From a virus, in IMG/VR virus record IMGVR_UViG_3300032236_001613, positions 1 to 64,000 of that record: a stretch of 64,000 bases of DNA; one strand, written 5' to 3'. Shown here piece by piece: positions 9,120 through 17,416 of this stretch. A program made the position numbers and the translations under genes. A model generated the notes under the pieces. That model saw only the letters and a program-made list of their open reading frames with translations, made no database searches and was not told where the DNA came from. Each line of letters opens with the position of its first letter. Positions within the stretch are counted from its first letter, which is position 1.

Positions 9120-9815
9120 ATGAAACAAGAAACTGCCACAATCATTGGTGATGATCAAACGCAAGAAGAATTGCCAGCATTAGCTGAAATGGCTTACTTT
9201 CCATCGATGATTTATACCATGATGGCTGAAAACTTTTTAGATTCGGTATCTACAGTATCTGAAGAATATATTACCAAGGTTAAAGAAACTCGAGATTTAA
9301 ATGAAGTATATCCGGTATATATGACCGATAATTTTGCCGGCGACGAAAGAATAATTAATTTTGTACAATTTATTTCCCAAGTTGCTTGGGATATTTTAAA
9401 TCGACAAGGTTATGCAATGTCACAATATAATACTGTAACACACGAACTATGGTGTCAAGATCATCATAAATTTTCTGGAATGGATCAACATATTCACGGC
9501 AGTGGATGTCAAATATCAGGATTTTATTTTTTAAAATGTTACGAAGATGGTCCGAGAGTTGTAATTCATGATCCACGTGCAGCTAAAATGTATGCTGACT
9601 TGCCTGAACAAAATCCTTCCCTAGCTACAGTAGCTAGCCAAGCTATTAATTTTATGCCAGTTCCTGGGCAATTAATGTTTACAAATTCTTGGCTTCCTCA
9701 CTCATTTTCAAAAAATTCCTTAGAAGAATCTTTTAGATTTATACATTTTAATATTTCTCTTGTCTACAACCCTAATTATCAACCCTGCTCTTTTGAAGAA
9801 CCTACTATTATATGA
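9120..9815 (+). CDS. 2OG-Fe(II) oxygenase superfamily protein
   Basis: 231 aa. The sequence HIHGSGCQISGFYFLKCY followed later by PGQLMFTNSWLPHSF and RFIHFNIS matches the double-stranded beta-helix core of the phage 2OG-Fe(II) oxygenase family. The first His pair (H at ~122-124), the distal His (in LPHSF) and the Arg before FIHFN are the expected iron and 2-oxoglutarate ligands. The substrate is unknown. I chose the ATG at 9120 because the SD AAGGGG (9107-9112) is 7 nt upstream; the ATG at 9114 would be only 1 nt away. The gene is followed by an ATGA overlap with 9812. Confidence 0.78.
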   Translation: MKQETATIIGDDQTQEELPALAEMAYFPSMIYTMMAENFLDSVSTVSEEYITKVKETRDLNEVYPVYMTDNFAGDERIINFVQFISQVAWDILNRQGYAMSQYNTVTHELWCQDHHKFSGMDQHIHGSGCQISGFYFLKCYEDGPRVVIHDPRAAKMYADLPEQNPSLATVASQAINFMPVPGQLMFTNSWLPHSFSKNSLEESFRFIHFNISLVYNPNYQPCSFEEPTII

Positions 9816-10060
9816 ACAAATATCTAATAAGATTTAATAAAACTAGAGGAAAGCCTGGTAGAGGATCTCCGGACCATGTCTGGAGAGTGTTTGAAAATGG
9901 AAAGGAATTTTTGTTTAAACACTTAAAAATTTCTGTACCCTGTTATGATGAAGTTAGTAAAGACGGCAATGGAAACGACGATTGGAATATCGGGTGTGAG
10001 GGATATATGACGATAGATCGCGAGACCTCTACGGCTATAATTACCGACTATAAGGAATAA
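9812..10060 (+). CDS. Small protein between two oxygenases, unknown function
   Basis: 82 aa, not recognised. It reads as a compact alpha/beta protein with HVWRVFENGKEFLFKHLKI and a C-terminal GYMTIDRETSTAIITD hairpin. The start overlaps the stop of the upstream oxygenase (ATGA), and the downstream oxygenase begins 2 nt after its stop. The three genes are therefore one translational unit, and a shared pathway is plausible. Confidence 0.7.
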   Translation: MNKYLIRFNKTRGKPGRGSPDHVWRVFENGKEFLFKHLKISVPCYDEVSKDGNGNDDWNIGCEGYMTIDRETSTAIITDYKE

Positions 10061-10062
10061 AA

Positions 10063-10656
10063 ATGTCTATGTATCCATTCCCTCCAGCACCAGATTTAGC
10101 CTGTAACGAAGCTAGTTATGCGTATCAGCATAAAGCATTCAACGATGGAGAAATTGCTAGAATAATTGAGTTAGGTGAAAAATTTTATGAGCTAGGTGAA
10201 GCTGCCGTTGGTGGTAATGTTAAAAATAACGAAATTAGGCAATCACAAGTTTCGTGGATTCCTTTAAATGGGGACACGCAGTGGATTTATGATAGAATAA
10301 GAGATATAGTTGTACCTATTAACGGACAATATTTTCAATTTGATCTTTTTGGATTTGTAGAACATCTGCAATACACTGTTTATAGCGATAAGGATTCTCA
10401 TTATACGTGGCATATCGATAAAGGTCGAATGCAGACATCACCTAGAAAACTCTCTGTTGTAATACAATTAAGCGATCCTAGCGAGTATGATGGCGGCAAT
10501 TTGCAATTTATGACCGGTAATGAACCGGAAAATGCCAAAAAAGAAAAAGGCATGTTGTACGCATTTCCTAGCTGGGTCTTGCATCGTGTTACTCCAGTAA
10601 GTACAGGTACTAGACGAAGTCTAGTAGTTTGGTTATCAGGTCCTAAATTTAAATGA
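10063..10656 (+). CDS. 2OG-Fe(II) oxygenase, prolyl-hydroxylase (PKHD) type
   Basis: 197 aa, near the usual length of PKHD-type hydroxylases. The core motif is visible: YTWHIDKGR (HxD iron ligands), LSVVIQLSDPSEYDGGNLQF, then PSWVLHRVTPV (distal His) and TRRSLVVWLSGP (Arg for 2-oxoglutarate). SD AAGGA lies 6 nt before the ATG. Such enzymes are common in T4-like aquatic phages and are thought to hydroxylate a protein or other metabolite. The adjacent collagen-like fibres lack proline, so they are not obvious prolyl substrates. Confidence 0.88.
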   Translation: MSMYPFPPAPDLACNEASYAYQHKAFNDGEIARIIELGEKFYELGEAAVGGNVKNNEIRQSQVSWIPLNGDTQWIYDRIRDIVVPINGQYFQFDLFGFVEHLQYTVYSDKDSHYTWHIDKGRMQTSPRKLSVVIQLSDPSEYDGGNLQFMTGNEPENAKKEKGMLYAFPSWVLHRVTPVSTGTRRSLVVWLSGPKFK

Positions 10657-10664
10657 GGTAAATA
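10657..10664 (+). promoter_or_regulatory. Late promoter GGTAAATA
   Basis: Lies 22 nt before the ATG at 10687. The leader contains a GGAG SD at 10677-10680, so this late gene is not leaderless. Confidence 0.65.
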
Positions 10665-10686
10665 TTAGGATAATCCGGAGTAGTTA

Positions 10687-11481
10687 ATGACGGTTCCTAG
10701 TTCTCCTTATGTTAAATTAACTGATGTAATCACAGAGTTTGGTCCAACTGGTCCTGCTCCAGCAGCAAGATTTTTAGGATCATACAAAAAATCTCCCACT
10801 GGGCCTTATGTAGGAGTAACACCCGGTACTACAACTATTCCTAGTACTAACCCGGTGTACTTACACAGTTTCGGTGGCGAAGCTAAAGGAAATCCAGGCA
10901 CGTTTAGCTCGTCTACTGCCGGCTCCGGTACAGTTCCTATTCCTTCCGGAACTGTTAGTTTTATTGTTGAAGTTTGGGGTGGCGGTGGTGGTGGTGGATC
11001 GGGAAGTCAAATAAGATGTTTAAATAATGGATGTTTTATACAACAAGGTGGCGGAGGTGGAGGTGCTGGTGGTTACGCTAGAACGCCGGTCTCGATAAAA
11101 TCGAGTAACTGGGGTCAAACATTTAATTACACAGTCGGTGATGCAGGAGTCGGCGCTAATCATCCCGGAACGGTTGACGGGGGTACTAGCACAGTTAGCA
11201 TTGGTACATTTAATAGTCCATTTACTAATATAACAGCCTACGGCGGAAAACATGGCACAATTGCCAATTTCGGAGCAGGTGGAACCGCTGTAGGAGGAGT
11301 ATTTACCGCTACTGGACCTGTAGGGTGTGTAGGTGGGTGTAACACTGCAGGGTGTGGCGGTTGCGCATATGTTGGAGGAATATCGTCGCCAATAGGCGGG
11401 TACGGCGGGCCTAGTGGCATAGGTGTAGGGTCTTTCGGAGCACCGGGTACAGCAGGTTTAGTTAGATTTACTTGGACTTAA
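10687..11481 (+). CDS. Glycine-rich putative adhesin, paralogue of 8242-9051
   Basis: 264 aa. The N-terminal module (KLTDVITEFG ... GPYVGVTPGTTTIPSTNPVYLHSFGG) aligns with the start of 8242-9051. It is followed by a SFIVEVWGGGGGGG strand and several poly-Gly and Cys-rich blocks (GCVGGCNTAGCGGCAY). Both proteins end in RFTW. This is probably an alternative or additional receptor-binding tip. GGAG SD upstream. Confidence 0.72.
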   Translation: MTVPSSPYVKLTDVITEFGPTGPAPAARFLGSYKKSPTGPYVGVTPGTTTIPSTNPVYLHSFGGEAKGNPGTFSSSTAGSGTVPIPSGTVSFIVEVWGGGGGGGSGSQIRCLNNGCFIQQGGGGGGAGGYARTPVSIKSSNWGQTFNYTVGDAGVGANHPGTVDGGTSTVSIGTFNSPFTNITAYGGKHGTIANFGAGGTAVGGVFTATGPVGCVGGCNTAGCGGCAYVGGISSPIGGYGGPSGIGVGSFGAPGTAGLVRFTWT

Positions 11482-11488
11482 GTAAATA
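11481..11488 (+). promoter_or_regulatory. Late promoter AGTAAATA
   Basis: Overlaps the stop region of the upstream gene, 17 nt before the ATG at 11506, with an AAAAAGG SD in between. Confidence 0.6.
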
Positions 11489-11505
11489 GTAAAAAGGTAT
11501 AAAAA

Positions 11506-12633
11506 ATGTTTGTAACCCCAACTGGAACTGTTTATTTAGGTACTGCAACTACTATAGCGCAAGTTACCCAACCGTTAAATTATTCAGCTACACTAACTGT
11601 AGCCGGCCAAGCATATTCAAGTGGATTTATAGACTATGGATTTGGATATTTTTTAGGCAGCGGAAATAGTTATCAATTATCCACACACGGTAACATAAGT
11701 CCTAATTTAATATATCCCGGCTTGGTTATAATGTACTTTGTTGACGAATGGACATCAGGCGGAGTGGCATCGGGTAGCACCATTTACCTCAAAGGATTTA
11801 CTAGCGACCCTGGACAGTCTTTTTTTACTTCTGTTACAGCTAATGGTGTTACTTTAACTTCAGCAAGTGCCACATATACATATTTTCCCACAACCGGCAC
11901 AGCTACTAGAGGAATAGCTTCATGGAGTTGGTTAGGACAATTTGGGTTAAAAAATATTTCTTCTACTACAATAACAATAAACGGATTAACACAAAACTTT
12001 AACCAATCTATAGAAGCAGAGCTTTCTGGCTATTACCCTACACAAGGAGTAATACATCTAAACACGAGTTCGGTTAGAAGACTTGGGCAGCATTCTACTG
12101 GAACAATTAGATTAAGTGATTTACGTAATCGTGCTATAACTAATATGACTGATCGGTATATCTATGCTTATACTTACAGTCTTGCTAACTATCCTACTAC
12201 AGCAAGTTATACTGTTAATCTTGCAACAGGAGCAGTAACCGGGCAGGCACAAGTTAATGGATATTCTGCAGAAGGATATCCTATAACGTATCCACAGCAA
12301 TTATGGCAAGGGACTTTAACCGATATTAGTTTATATTCCGTGCAAGCAGTATATAATACATCGACCTCAGGAACACTAACTCCTACATCCGGTGCGTTAA
12401 ACACATGGCATCAGTTTACCTCTACTGGCGCAACTACTGCATGGGCATTAACTTCAGGTGCGGTTGCTACTAATAGTAATATTACTCTTAAAATACAAAT
12501 TAAAGAAAATTCATCGTCGTTAATTGTGGATAGCTGTTTAGTTACATTAGCAAATTATAGTGCGGTAGCACCTAGCGGTGGAGGCGGCGGCGGTGGAGGC
12601 GGCGGTGGAGGCGGAAACCTTAAGCCGTTCTAA
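11506..12633 (+). CDS. Putative tail/fibre structural protein with poly-Gly C-terminus
   Basis: 375 aa. Mostly beta-rich, Ser/Thr/Gly-rich sequence. The segment HLNTSSVRRLGQHSTG plus TIRLSDLRNR (~185-210) matches a motif often found in phage virion proteins. The C-terminus is a run of 14 glycines with one break, ending in NLKPF. The stop overlaps the end of the convergent NUDIX gene by 4 nt. It is probably a virion component of the fibre system; no specific family was recognised. Confidence 0.65.
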   Translation: MFVTPTGTVYLGTATTIAQVTQPLNYSATLTVAGQAYSSGFIDYGFGYFLGSGNSYQLSTHGNISPNLIYPGLVIMYFVDEWTSGGVASGSTIYLKGFTSDPGQSFFTSVTANGVTLTSASATYTYFPTTGTATRGIASWSWLGQFGLKNISSTTITINGLTQNFNQSIEAELSGYYPTQGVIHLNTSSVRRLGQHSTGTIRLSDLRNRAITNMTDRYIYAYTYSLANYPTTASYTVNLATGAVTGQAQVNGYSAEGYPITYPQQLWQGTLTDISLYSVQAVYNTSTSGTLTPTSGALNTWHQFTSTGATTAWALTSGAVATNSNITLKIQIKENSSSLIVDSCLVTLANYSAVAPSGGGGGGGGGGGGGNLKPF

Positions 12634-13055
12634 ATAAGTTCAACTAAAATTTCTAATTTAGTTCTTATAATTTTATTTGAAAGGCTTTTCCTAACACCTC
12701 TATGTAAAGGCTTCGGCCATGCTCCTAAGTCAACCCATGAATACCCGTTATGTTCTGAATTAAGAGTAGGAATAAATTCTTTTTCAACCAACAATACATA
12801 TGTATTGTATTGAAATTTTTGATCTGCACTAACAAAAAGTTCTAAAGGAACTACTTTTTTAACTGTTGGAGTTTTCCCAACCTCTTCTGATACTTCTCTC
12901 ATAAGAGTATTGTAGGGAGTAAGATCTCCGGGCTCTTCTTTTCCACCAACTAATCCCCAGGTGCCTAATGTCTTGGGTTGTGTTCTTAATAAAAATAAAA
13001 ATCTTTTTGTATCTTTAGCTAAAAATAATCCACCAGAACAGATTACTTCACTCAC
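12630..13055 (-). CDS. NUDIX hydrolase
   Basis: 141 aa from the chosen start. The Nudix box is clear: GGKEEPGD ... MREVSEEVGK, with one extra residue in the middle and Asp in place of the first Glu. The REVSEE core that binds the metal is intact. It likely cleaves a nucleoside diphosphate derivative; the substrate is unknown. I chose the GTG at 13053-13055 because it overlaps the gp15 stop (GTGA) and has a GGAGA SD 9 nt upstream. A TTG at 13068-13070 would add 5 residues. Position downstream of gp14 and gp15 implies late co-transcription. Confidence 0.82.
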   Translation of the reverse strand: MSEVICSGGLFLAKDTKRFLFLLRTQPKTLGTWGLVGGKEEPGDLTPYNTLMREVSEEVGKTPTVKKVVPLELFVSADQKFQYNTYVLLVEKEFIPTLNSEHNGYSWVDLGAWPKPLHRGVRKSLSNKIIRTKLEILVELI

Positions 13056-14497
13056 AGAATCATTCTCCAATTGGTGTTTTCATATATACCTTCAAAAGAT
13101 TTGGACCATTGTATGCCATCCCATTTGTACTGTATACCTGTATATGCATTAGTTATGTAAGTGGTCGATTTAGTTGTTGTTGAATTGAATAAAATAGACC
13201 ATTGATATCCATCCCATTGAATAATATCATTAGCATGCGCTATAGACGGACCAACGTAACCACTACTTCCGGTATACCCTGCCCATGCTACTGGCGCATA
13301 TGATCCTTCATTAATTGCAATATCTTCTAAAATTAAATATCTTCGATCAATATTTTGCCCAGCAACAGAGTTAGGATTAAAAGTATGAGGATTAATAATC
13401 GCATCAACAGTTCCTCTACTGTACGCATTAGTTCGATCGGTTAATATAGTATTTGCTGGGACAGTATCTATATCAACACTTAAATTCATAATTGCGTCAT
13501 TAAGAGGATTCAATGTCATGTAAGCAACAATTTCATTTCCACCGGGTTTTCCTAATCTTAATTGACTCAATCCTGGTCGAAATCCACCTGGATATAAGTC
13601 TAAGACATTTAGCCAAATAGGTCTATTAGCTGGTACTTGTTCTACATTTACCCAACTATCGCTAACTTCAGAATGGTCTTTAGGAACAAGAGCTGCCATA
13701 TTATTAAGAACTAACAAGCTAAAATCACCTGGTGTTACTACTATTCTGCCGCTTGGTGTTTTATCTCTAAATATGTCAGCTCCGAAAAATGCATCTTCAT
13801 ACGCACCGGATTTCCCTGATCCAGTTGGCTCGGCAAAAACATTTGAAATAATTTTTGTTATGATTCCCAACTTTTTAACTTTTGCCGGAGGTGTGATCCA
13901 AATAGGAGCAGTAAACTGTAACGTTGCTACACTAATATCATTATTAGTTCCTTGAGGAATCGCTCTTGATTCAAATACCGAATTCTCTGTTAATTCTAAA
14001 ACACTTAAACTAGTCCAGTCGATGTAATTATCGGTAGTTTGCAATTCCATACTAGGATTAAACAGTACAGTAATCTGTTCCCATAATTGAAATTTTTGGT
14101 CTGTATTAGTAGTCCAGATATCTGCATTAAATGTAATAGCGTAAGGAGTAGGCATTAATCTTTCGATAGTATAATTAGCACCTTGAATATTTAAATATTC
14201 ATTACCTACTGCATCAAACTCTCTTTCTCTAATATTAAGTTTGTTTACGTAAGTTGGGTCTTGAACTCGAGATCTATCATATTTTAGATCTTTTATATAA
14301 CAACTAATAAAAGGCGCAGTCTGCATAATGTTTTCACTATTCTTACTGATTATAGCAGCAGCCTGTCTGCTCATATCCCCATAACGAACAGGTACTTGTT
14401 TAACATTTCCTGATCCATCTTGTACATAAAAACTGCTCATTAATCTCATAAACTGAGTGAGATAACGTTTTATCTGAGCATCGTAAAAAAATTGCAT
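13052..14497 (-). CDS. 15: Tail sheath stabiliser / tail completion protein gp15
   Basis: 481 aa. The N-terminus (FFYDAQIKRYLTQFMRLMSS ... VPVRYGDMSRQ) and the region with IERLMPTPYAITFNADIWT and WEQITVLFNPSMELQT follow T4 gp15, which caps the tail and joins it to the neck. T4 gp15 is 272 aa. The extra ~200 residues here are C-terminal and include a stray collagen-like piece (GYTGSSGYVGPS) and two WDGxQW motifs. The gene starts 1 nt after gp14 ends, in the T4 order 14-15, and probably shares the gp14 late promoter. Confidence 0.85.
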   Translation of the reverse strand: MQFFYDAQIKRYLTQFMRLMSSFYVQDGSGNVKQVPVRYGDMSRQAAAIISKNSENIMQTAPFISCYIKDLKYDRSRVQDPTYVNKLNIREREFDAVGNEYLNIQGANYTIERLMPTPYAITFNADIWTTNTDQKFQLWEQITVLFNPSMELQTTDNYIDWTSLSVLELTENSVFESRAIPQGTNNDISVATLQFTAPIWITPPAKVKKLGIITKIISNVFAEPTGSGKSGAYEDAFFGADIFRDKTPSGRIVVTPGDFSLLVLNNMAALVPKDHSEVSDSWVNVEQVPANRPIWLNVLDLYPGGFRPGLSQLRLGKPGGNEIVAYMTLNPLNDAIMNLSVDIDTVPANTILTDRTNAYSRGTVDAIINPHTFNPNSVAGQNIDRRYLILEDIAINEGSYAPVAWAGYTGSSGYVGPSIAHANDIIQWDGYQWSILFNSTTTKSTTYITNAYTGIQYKWDGIQWSKSFEGIYENTNWRMIL

Positions 14498-14498
14498 A

Positions 14499-15674
14499 TT
14501 AATTATCTGCCTTAGGAATTAAAATTTTGCTTAGTGCCTGACGCTCAGGAACCACTGCACCGTGTATTGTAGCTGTAGTAGTATTATTAATAAAGCTAGT
14601 TTTTTGTGTTTGTCTAGTAGAATTATTAGTTAATGTCATTCTTACATTTTCTTCATACACAGTCCAATGTTTTCCATTCCAGCGAAATAGTCTATTAGGA
14701 AAATAATCTGTTCTTAAATGGAACTGTCCGATTGCACCAGGAGTAGGAAATTCTAACCCTTGTGTGAAAGGTGCACCATTTGGTGGGACACCGTCGCCAG
14801 TAAGATATCCTACATAAAAATTTCTTTTTGGAGAATTTAATATAATGCTAGCATCTAGTGCTGCAGTTTCGCTATCAACAGTATTGATTACATCACTAGC
14901 ATCTTCAACATCTACAAGTCCTGAATCTCTCGTAGGTATTACGTAATAACTCTTTGTGTTATATCCACTTAACGGAGCATCGGCTTCGGCTTGTGCTATA
15001 ACAGCATTATTAATAGCAATACTTTGATTATATGTACTTAAAATATCTTTTAATGTAGATCCATCACCATTGCCGCTGTCTAATGCAAGTATCTCTGCAA
15101 ATTCTTGGCTATCTACCATTGGAACACATTTAGCTCTAAGTAAATGAGGATACCATGTTTGACTAAATCCTGTACTAGGACGAGTAACTTCTGTAATTAC
15201 ATAATAGCGTTTTAATGCTACCATTACGTTAGGCTCGTCGAGTGCATATTCGTCTTTAAGGTGAGGTAACTCTATGACATCTCCAGTCATAACTTTTCTA
15301 CCTAACGATTCAACTGTTCCTCTTAGATGGAAATGTATTAGTATTTCTTCGTTGTTTAAAAATAAACCGAACTGGCTAAGATTAAACACAGTGTCAATCA
15401 TAGTATAAACACCACGCAATCTATATACGTTTGGTTCATAATGACGATCCCTGTTTTCCATTAATAATAAATCCTGTATTCCTAATTCAGGAACAGGATT
15501 AGTATTAATTGGCATCGACGGAGTAGCTGTACTAGTTGATGCTGGATTAACAGGACCTAGGTACTTATGGATCATGCAATCCGTACCTCCAACCTGAAAT
15601 TGTTCGTTTATTAAACGATCAATCATCTTAAAATCATTACCTTTTTCTGGTCTATATAAACTTAGGCGGGGCAT
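14499..15674 (-). CDS. 14: Neck protein gp14
   Basis: 391 aa. The central part (ENRDRHYEPNVYRLRGVYTM, then FGLFLNNEEILIHFHL and GDVIELPHLKDEYAL) matches the T4 gp14 pattern of a neck protein that closes the filled head. T4 gp14 is 256 aa. The additional C-terminal part contains an LFRWNGKHWTVYEE module similar to ones in gp15 and gp18 here. It lies directly upstream of gp15 and divergent from gp13, so the three head-tail junction genes share one promoter region. Confidence 0.8.
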   Translation of the reverse strand: MPRLSLYRPEKGNDFKMIDRLINEQFQVGGTDCMIHKYLGPVNPASTSTATPSMPINTNPVPELGIQDLLLMENRDRHYEPNVYRLRGVYTMIDTVFNLSQFGLFLNNEEILIHFHLRGTVESLGRKVMTGDVIELPHLKDEYALDEPNVMVALKRYYVITEVTRPSTGFSQTWYPHLLRAKCVPMVDSQEFAEILALDSGNGDGSTLKDILSTYNQSIAINNAVIAQAEADAPLSGYNTKSYYVIPTRDSGLVDVEDASDVINTVDSETAALDASIILNSPKRNFYVGYLTGDGVPPNGAPFTQGLEFPTPGAIGQFHLRTDYFPNRLFRWNGKHWTVYEENVRMTLTNNSTRQTQKTSFINNTTTATIHGAVVPERQALSKILIPKADN

Positions 15675-15682
15675 AGTACTGT

Positions 15683-15690
15683 TATTTATT
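15683..15690 (-). promoter_or_regulatory. Late promoter AATAAATA for gp14-gp15-NUDIX
   Basis: Reads AATAAATA on the minus strand, 8 nt before the gp14 ATG. It directly abuts the plus-strand box at 15691-15698. Confidence 0.75.
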
Positions 15691-15698
15691 GATAAATA
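15691..15698 (+). promoter_or_regulatory. Late promoter GATAAATA for gp13
   Basis: 5 nt before the ATG at 15704. It is back to back with the minus-strand box, forming a compact divergent late promoter. Confidence 0.75.
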
Positions 15699-15703
15699 TC
15701 AGC

Positions 15704-16462
15704 ATGAACGAACTAGAAAATCTACGACAAGAAGTTATCGACTATGTTAAAACCTTTTTGGGCGCCGGCATGGTGGACGTGGAATTAGATCCAATCCATT
15801 ATAATACTGCGATTGATAAAGCGTTAATGCGTTACAGACAACGAAGCCAAAATTCCACCGAAGAAAGTTTTGGATTTATTACACTTCAAGTAGATAAAAA
15901 CGAATATTTCATGCCTAAAGAAGTTATGCATGTTAGACAACTTTTTCGTCGAAGCATTGGATCACGTTCTGGTGGCGGCGATGGCGGTAGCTTATTTGAG
16001 CCGTTTAACCTAGCATATACTAATACTTACTTGTTAAGTAGTAGTAATATGGGCGGACTTGGAACATATTTTGCGTTTGCTAGTTACCAAAATCTAGTTG
16101 GTAAAATGTTTGGTAGTTTTATTAATTTTGATTTTAATCCTACAACTAAAAAATTACGTGTTGCACAACGCCCGCAAACTGAAGAAAATGTTCTAGTTTG
16201 GATGTATAATTATCGTCCGGATTTTAATTTATTCCAAGATCCATATGCAGGTGTTTGGATTAAAGATTATTCCCTAGCAATGTCTAAAATTATGCTAGGT
16301 GAAGCACGCGAAAAGTTTGCGCAAATTGCAGGCCCACAAGGCGGAACTAGCCTTAATGGTGCTGCACTTAAAAGCGAAGGCGTAGCAATGGCCGAAAAAC
16401 TCGATGAAGAACTTAAGAACTATCAAGATGGCGGACAGCCTCTTACATTTGTAATAGGTTAA
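15704..16462 (+). CDS. 13: Neck protein gp13
   Basis: 252 aa. The N-terminus (LRQEVIDYVKTFLGAGMVDVELD ... AIDKALMRYRQRSQ) is typical of gp13 of T4-like phages, which with gp14 forms the neck or head-closure collar. Internal strands such as DFNPTTKKLRVAQRP and a helical C-terminal tail follow. The ATG at 15704 was chosen over a TTG at 15689 because the late promoter box lies between them and would fall inside a longer frame. The last codons (TFVIG stop) are copied downstream of the neighbouring HNH gene. Confidence 0.8.
   Translation: MNELENLRQEVIDYVKTFLGAGMVDVELDPIHYNTAIDKALMRYRQRSQNSTEESFGFITLQVDKNEYFMPKEVMHVRQLFRRSIGSRSGGGDGGSLFEPFNLAYTNTYLLSSSNMGGLGTYFAFASYQNLVGKMFGSFINFDFNPTTKKLRVAQRPQTEENVLVWMYNYRPDFNLFQDPYAGVWIKDYSLAMSKIMLGEAREKFAQIAGPQGGTSLNGAALKSEGVAMAEKLDEELKNYQDGGQPLTFVIG
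16445..16462 (+). repeat. 18-bp direct repeat, copy 1 (gp13 3' end)
   Basis: ACATTTGTAATAGGTTAA forms the last codons of gp13. It matches 17368-17385 at 17 of 18 positions. Confidence 0.8.
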
Positions 16463-16479
16463 CCTTCATAGTAGGGTAA

Positions 16480-16487
16480 GATAAATA
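16480..16487 (+). promoter_or_regulatory. Late promoter GATAAATA upstream of HNH gene
   Basis: 5 nt before the ATG at 16493. Confidence 0.65.
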
Positions 16488-16492
16488 AAAGT

Positions 16493-17368
16493 ATGAAAAA
16501 CATACTTTTAGAAATTATTAATAACGATACTTCCTGTAATAAATCATCCACACGTTACCTAAGTAAATCTCACCCAGAATTATGGAAAGACATTTTAGAC
16601 AAAACTGATTTTTTACCTGATACAGCTAAACCTAAACAAAGAATCTGGCATATTTTAAACGATATTTGGGAAATTCCAAAGTGCCCTGTTACAGGATTAG
16701 AAGTTAAATGGTGGGAAAATAGATATCTTGAAACTGCTAACAGATCTGCTAAAACTACTTTAATGAATAAGAATGGAAAATTAAATAATCGAACTTCTGA
16801 AATAAACGAAAAACGTAGATTAGGAAATTTAAAAGCGGTTGCTAATGGAAGAAAATATCGTTCTAAGGAAACATATACAGAAGAGCAAAAAAACAAAACA
16901 AAGAAAACATGCCTTAAAAGATACGGTGTTGATAATCCTTTTTATAGTTCTGTAATTATAGAAAAAATTAAAGAGAAAAATTTGGAAAAATGGGGAGTAG
17001 AATGGGCTATACAACATCCGTTAGTACGTAAAAAGTTAAGTGACACATTAATTAACAAAGGTGCCACTCCGTTAAATCTGCGTAGCGAATTTAGGAAATA
17101 TAGAGATGAAGTTAAGAGGTTAACGGAAATATCTTATAATCAAAATAAAATTATAATTAATCCAGGTAATCTTTCTAGGAAAGAATTTAATATAGATCAT
17201 ATATATTCAATTTCAGATGGATTTAAAAATTCAATACCATTAGAGATTATAAGTCATTGGACAAATTTAAGAATGTTACTTGCTAAAGATAATCAAATTA
17301 AAAATAAAAGATCTGACAAAACTAAAGAACAATTATTTGAAGACTATAAAAACTCTAAAAAAAATTGA
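16493..17368 (+). CDS. Free-standing HNH homing endonuclease
   Basis: 291 aa, Lys- and Asn-rich. The N-terminal half carries zinc/DNA-binding-like segments (KCPVTGLEVKWWENRYL). The middle has the RYGVDNPFYSS ... LEKWGVEWA repeats common in phage HNH endonucleases. The C-terminal nuclease core is FNIDHIYSISDGF ... HWTNLRMLLAKDNQIK, with the DH, N and N-K positions expected of HNH. The gene is more AT-rich than its neighbours. It sits between gp13 and the dNMP kinase and is flanked by an 18-bp near-perfect repeat of the gp13 3' end. It is most likely a mobile intergenic endonuclease. Confidence 0.82.
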   Translation: MKNILLEIINNDTSCNKSSTRYLSKSHPELWKDILDKTDFLPDTAKPKQRIWHILNDIWEIPKCPVTGLEVKWWENRYLETANRSAKTTLMNKNGKLNNRTSEINEKRRLGNLKAVANGRKYRSKETYTEEQKNKTKKTCLKRYGVDNPFYSSVIIEKIKEKNLEKWGVEWAIQHPLVRKKLSDTLINKGATPLNLRSEFRKYRDEVKRLTEISYNQNKIIINPGNLSRKEFNIDHIYSISDGFKNSIPLEIISHWTNLRMLLAKDNQIKNKRSDKTKEQLFEDYKNSKKN

Positions 17369-17393
17369 CATTTGTAATTGGTTAAAATATAAT
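17365..17393 (+). promoter_or_regulatory. Sigma70-type promoter TTGACA-N17-TATAAT
   Basis: Consensus -35 (17365-17370) and -10 (17388-17393) with the ideal spacer. It drives the dNMP kinase gene. Confidence 0.85.
17368..17385 (+). repeat. 18-bp direct repeat, copy 2 (after HNH gene)
   Basis: ACATTTGTAATTGGTTAA lies right at the end of the HNH gene and supplies most of the spacer of the next promoter. Together with copy 1 it brackets the inserted gene. Confidence 0.8.
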
Positions 17394-17416
17394 AATTACT
17401 TATTAGGAGTTGTTTT

